A DNA stretch of 64,000 bases, from positions 27,725 to 91,724 of the forward strand of contig CAXBAF010000017.1 of NCBI GenBank assembly GCA_963973795.1, in the 5' to 3' direction. Every line of letters begins with the position of its first letter. Within the stretch, counting starts at the first letter, position 1. This stretch comes from UBA1926 sp002337215. GTDB lineage: Bacteria; Planctomycetota; Phycisphaerae; Phycisphaerales; UBA1924. Positions 61,193-64,000 of the stretch are shown here, piece after piece. The notes beneath the pieces were generated by a model, which ran no database searches, was not told the DNA's origin, and was given only the letters and a program-made list of their open reading frames with translations. Both the position numbers and the translations under genes were made by a program.

Positions 61193-61735
61193 TTAGAACT
61201 CCGACCGCATCTCGCCGACGATCGCGCGGGCGAGCTCTTCGATCGCCTCGCGCTCCCCGATCTCGATCCGCTCGCCTGGCTCGCCCGCGATGCCCGGGCT
61301 GGGGATGAACGTCGATGTCGCCGAGAAATTCTCCCGCTCGGCCCGCACCGTCCCGTCGCGGACATCGCGCCAGACGAAATTCACCCGGATCGTGATCGAC
61401 TGCTCCTGCGTGAGCCCCACGCCAGGCGTCCTCGTGATCGCGAACAGGTCGTAGTTCGCAATCGCGCCCGTGAGCTCGGTGTCCGCGTTCCCCCGGCTTA
61501 CCACACGCCACGGCGTGCGCGCCATGATCTCCTTGGTGATCGCATCGGTCAGCGTCTGCTCGATGCCAGGCGTGTACGTCGTGTTGTCGAACACCGGGAC
61601 CGCGACCGTGCGCACACCCGAGTCATACGTCGAGCCCAGCACGTACCCCTTGTGCGGGTCGGACGCGCAGCCGGCGGCGCACACGAGGGACGCCCAGCAC
61701 GCGACAGCCGCCACGATCAATGGTCGGCGGCTCAC
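61193..61735 (-). CDS. lptE: LptE-like lipopolysaccharide assembly lipoprotein
   Basis: 180 aa with a GTG start at 61735. Signal peptide with a lipobox-like end CAAGC (Cys at about residue 23), so an outer-membrane lipoprotein is expected. The mature part, VRTVAVPVFDNTTYTPGIEQTLTDAITKEIMAR, RVVSRGNADTELTGAIANYD and RVNFVWRDVRDGTVRAERENFSATSTF, follows the LptE/LpxE-type pattern used to plug the LptD barrel. The overlap with the upstream BamD-like gene is GTGA, 4 nt. lptD is not in the window. It supports a lipopolysaccharide outer membrane. Confidence 0.83.
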   Translation of the reverse strand: MSRRPLIVAAVACWASLVCAAGCASDPHKGYVLGSTYDSGVRTVAVPVFDNTTYTPGIEQTLTDAITKEIMARTPWRVVSRGNADTELTGAIANYDLFAITRTPGVGLTQEQSITIRVNFVWRDVRDGTVRAERENFSATSTFIPSPGIAGEPGERIEIGEREAIEELARAIVGEMRSEF

Positions 61736-62757
61736 GAGTCTGCCTCCCCGTTGCCCGGACCGATCTCAACCCCGATCTCAGCCGGCACCGATTCGATCCA
61801 CCCCCGGCGTTCCATCATCCGCAGCGCCGATTGCGACGCGCCCGTCGCGGGGTGCTCGCGCAGAAGCCGCTTGAGGACGAACTTCGCCGAGGGCTCGTCG
61901 CCCCGGTCGATGTACCACTCCCCGGTCGCGAGCATCTGCTGCGCCCGGCTCTCGTCGATGCGCGCGCCCAGACCCTCGGCGATGCCCGACCGCAGCGCGT
62001 CGGCCGGGTACTTGCGCACGAACCGGTCCAGAAGCAGTTCCGCCTCGACGAGCCCCGACGCGTCGTACTCGGGGCCCTTGAACTGCGCCACGTTCGCGTA
62101 GATCTGCCCCAGCAGCGCCTCCTTGGCGTACTCGCTCTCGGGATAATTCCGCTGGAAGATGTCGAACATCTCGGTCGCGAGCGCGAGATCGCGCGCGTCG
62201 TAGTAGTGCTCGGCGAGCAGGATCGCCGCCTCCTCGCTCGCCCGGCTGCCCGGCAGACGCTCCTGCACGCGGATCATCAGTTCCTCACCGAGCCGGCGGG
62301 CGGGCTCGATACGCAGGAGTCGCAGCCCCCAGAGCCTCCGCCGCATCCCGTTGAGGTACCGCTGGGCGATGTCCATCTCGCGGAGCACCGCGGTCTGATA
62401 CTCCTCGGACCCCGTGAATTCGCGGATGACGAACTCGTAGTCGTACAACGCCTGGTATTCGTTGCGCTGCAGCACCTTCGCGTCGCCCCGGAGCAGATAG
62501 GCCCTCGGGAGCCACTCGTTGTTGGTCCGCTCGTTCTCGCGGATCCAGGGGTCGAGCAGCGTCCGGGCCTTGTCAGGCCGGTCGTCGGCGATCATCCTCG
62601 CCGCCTCCGTCATCACCCACGCGTCCGTCCCCGGCTCGGGGACATCGGTCGGGGTGAACGCGCCGGAGTCGTCAAGGATGAACTCTTGGGCGCGCACGCC
62701 CAGCGTCATCCCGGCGAGCACGACCAGAGCGAGACATGTGCGCACAGCGGTGATCAT
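61732..62757 (-). CDS. BamD/YfiO-like TPR outer-membrane assembly protein
   Basis: 341 aa. Signal peptide MITAVRTCLALVVLAGMTLGVRAQ, without a lipobox Cys, then a chain of TPR-like helices: EAARMIADDRPDKARTLLDPWI, EYQALYDYEFVIREFTGSEEYQTAVLREMDIAQRYLNG and ILLAEHYYDARDLALATEMFDIFQRNYPESEYAKEALL. YfiO/BamD family proteins help insert outer-membrane barrels. The lack of lipid attachment and the greater length (E. coli BamD is 245 aa) make it a relative, not a clear orthologue. It overlaps lptE by 4 nt. Confidence 0.75.
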   Translation of the reverse strand: MITAVRTCLALVVLAGMTLGVRAQEFILDDSGAFTPTDVPEPGTDAWVMTEAARMIADDRPDKARTLLDPWIRENERTNNEWLPRAYLLRGDAKVLQRNEYQALYDYEFVIREFTGSEEYQTAVLREMDIAQRYLNGMRRRLWGLRLLRIEPARRLGEELMIRVQERLPGSRASEEAAILLAEHYYDARDLALATEMFDIFQRNYPESEYAKEALLGQIYANVAQFKGPEYDASGLVEAELLLDRFVRKYPADALRSGIAEGLGARIDESRAQQMLATGEWYIDRGDEPSAKFVLKRLLREHPATGASQSALRMMERRGWIESVPAEIGVEIGPGNGEADS

Positions 62758-62823
62758 GCCGACAGGATACCGGGCGGGCGCACGCCTGTCCCGCCCGGCC
62801 CGCAGGGCCGGGTTCTGCCGGGA

Positions 62824-64000
62824 TTACGGGCAGCCCGACAGGAATGACTCGACGAACAGCCCGACATCGGCGAGATCCCAGATCCCGTCCCCGTTCAGGT
62901 CCCCCTGGGGCAGCATCTCCACGAACCCCAGCACGAACGCGTTCACGTCCGCGAGATCGAGGACACCGAACGGCTCGGCGATGTCGGCGGGGCACCCATC
63001 GACGGTGCTCTGCCCGCCCCCGCTCCCGCCCAGATCGGCCGCGAACTCCCAGCCGTCGCTGGGACTCAGCCCCAGGTCGTAGTCGAGCACGATCGTGGGC
63101 AGGGGCATGTCGAAGGGAATGCCGAGCCCGACCTGGGGCACACCACCCGCGTAGACGCCGGTCCCGATCGCGGTCTGGACAACACCACCGACCACCTCAA
63201 GCCTCAGCGTGCCAGCCTGGGCCGGGTCGATGACCGCGGGGTCGATCGTGATGTCGAGGGTGAACTCGGGGATATCGACGTGCAGGTTCCCGCCGCTGAT
63301 ATCGACGATGCCCCGCCCCGCGTGGGTGGTGTCGATCGCGACGAGGTCGAACACACGCTCGTCGCCGGTGTTGGTGTTGGTCGCGGTGAGGCGGACCGGG
63401 TCCTGGATGGCCGTGTCGGACGCGCCCCCGCCCACGGAATCGATGTGGGCGCCGAAGGTCCAGTTCACGCGCCCGCTCTGCGTGATGCCGCTGTCGATGC
63501 GGACCGCCGCGGCGCTGTAGGCGTAGGCCCACGCCGCGCCGCTTCCGGAAACCCGCGCGTCGGCGTACCCGCTGGATTCGATCCGACCTTCGATGTGCAA
63601 CGGGGCCTGGTTGACCCACGGATCGATCTGGATGGAGTTGCACGCGGCGGCCCGCGATCCCTGTGGCAGATCGAGATAAAGGCAACCGAGCCCCCCGACG
63701 GAGCCCGAGGACGGGATCTGCCCGATCGTGTAGAGCAACGGGACCGGGAACGCGTGCCCCGAGTTGTAAATCAGGTGGCCCGGCCCCGGGTTCTCGACGC
63801 CGTAGTCGTCGAACATCGCGTGCTGCATGGACGGCAGATGGTCCTCGGCCCGCTGACCCTGGCCGATGAGCCAGGCGTGCTTGAAGTCGTAGGCGTAGAC
63901 CCGTGCGGTGTCGGCGTCGGGGTCGTCGAAGACAACGTCGTGAGAGACGGCGTAGGTCGAGATGTGGTTCTGCTGTGCGTAGGCCGAAGTCGTCCCGGCG
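62824..64000 (-). CDS. Partial exported beta-rich protein with GC-type dockerin module
   Basis: At least 391 aa; the frame is open to the window edge, so the start is outside. The visible part begins TTSAYAQQNHISTYAVSHDVVF and contains beta-sandwich stretches, a segment of regular strands around SGRVNWTFGAHIDSVGGG, and TLDITIDPAVIDPAQAGTLRLEV. The C-terminal dockerin is PADIAEPFGVLDLADVNAF, then GDLNGDGIWDLADVGLF and VESFLSGCP. An ATG at 63828 exists inside, but coding continues upstream with no stop, so it is not the start. The gene is 66 nt upstream of the BamD-like gene. Unknown function. Confidence 0.78.
   Translation of the reverse strand, partial: AGTTSAYAQQNHISTYAVSHDVVFDDPDADTARVYAYDFKHAWLIGQGQRAEDHLPSMQHAMFDDYGVENPGPGHLIYNSGHAFPVPLLYTIGQIPSSGSVGGLGCLYLDLPQGSRAAACNSIQIDPWVNQAPLHIEGRIESSGYADARVSGSGAAWAYAYSAAAVRIDSGITQSGRVNWTFGAHIDSVGGGASDTAIQDPVRLTATNTNTGDERVFDLVAIDTTHAGRGIVDISGGNLHVDIPEFTLDITIDPAVIDPAQAGTLRLEVVGGVVQTAIGTGVYAGGVPQVGLGIPFDMPLPTIVLDYDLGLSPSDGWEFAADLGGSGGGQSTVDGCPADIAEPFGVLDLADVNAFVLGFVEMLPQGDLNGDGIWDLADVGLFVESFLSGCP

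Overview
This is 64 kb of high-GC bacterial chromosome, most likely from a planctomycete of the Phycisphaerae type. The main reason is a set of five exported proteins ending in the Planctomycetes-type GC dockerin module (paired segments of the form AD(I/L)AEPFGVLDLADI...F, ending GCP). Supporting signs are a PTPGA variant of the PEP-CTERM sorting signal, a CxxCGYDL/CPECG zinc ribbon placed in a membrane protein, and a Gram-negative envelope toolkit (hldE, an LptE-like lipoprotein, a BamD/YfiO-like TPR protein). I see no tRNA or rRNA gene, insertion sequence, prophage or CRISPR array. Most genes are core housekeeping genes.

Layout. 0-5 kb: rsfS, aroB, then a ParA ATPase fused to a C-terminal glycogen-binding (CBM48) domain, followed by a companion that looks like a MinD/ParA fold without a P-loop. 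5-11 kb (minus): clpX, a SHOCT-like membrane protein, an unrecognised protein, a DUF418 membrane protein carrying a zinc ribbon, a HAD hydrolase and an acylphosphatase. 10.8-14.8 kb: dnaG-rpoD. 15-20 kb: two large exported proteins that I read as catalytically dead astacin metalloproteases with dockerin-like ends. 20-26.5 kb: putA (minus), then the coupled set ribF-nrnA-DNA methyltransferase. 26.7-29 kb (minus): two exported dockerin proteins and a GNAT acetyltransferase. 29-37 kb: alaS, a nitroreductase, and the Fo half of ATP synthase (atpZ-atpI-atpB-atpE-atpF-atpH) without the F1 genes atpA/G/D/C. 37-45.5 kb: pgk, then a minus-strand run with a TPR protein, hldE, an ASCH protein, mutL and two glycosyltransferases. 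45.6-57 kb: hisS, a small PEP-CTERM-like protein, sat, two exported dockerin proteins, rarD, cysC, asnS and an acyltransferase. 57-64 kb (minus): an exported dockerin protein cut by the window edge, a BamD-like protein, an LptE-like protein, ftsH and an M20 amidohydrolase.

How the parts relate. sat and cysC together make PAPS from sulfate, but they are separated by exported dockerin genes. hldE, the LptE-like and BamD-like proteins and the sugar transferases point to a lipopolysaccharide outer membrane. The most unusual items are the adjacent pseudo-astacins, the ParA-CBM48 fusion with its P-loop-less partner, and a set of intrinsic terminators with nearly identical sequence at four unrelated loci, six copies in all, each oriented for the gene just upstream. 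Two other signals deserve checking: the ATP synthase b and c subunits both start with apparent cleavable signal peptides, and a 24-bp inverted repeat built from two palindromes sits near 57.35 kb.

All calls come from reading the sequence and translations. No database search was run, so family names reflect recognised motifs and general knowledge.
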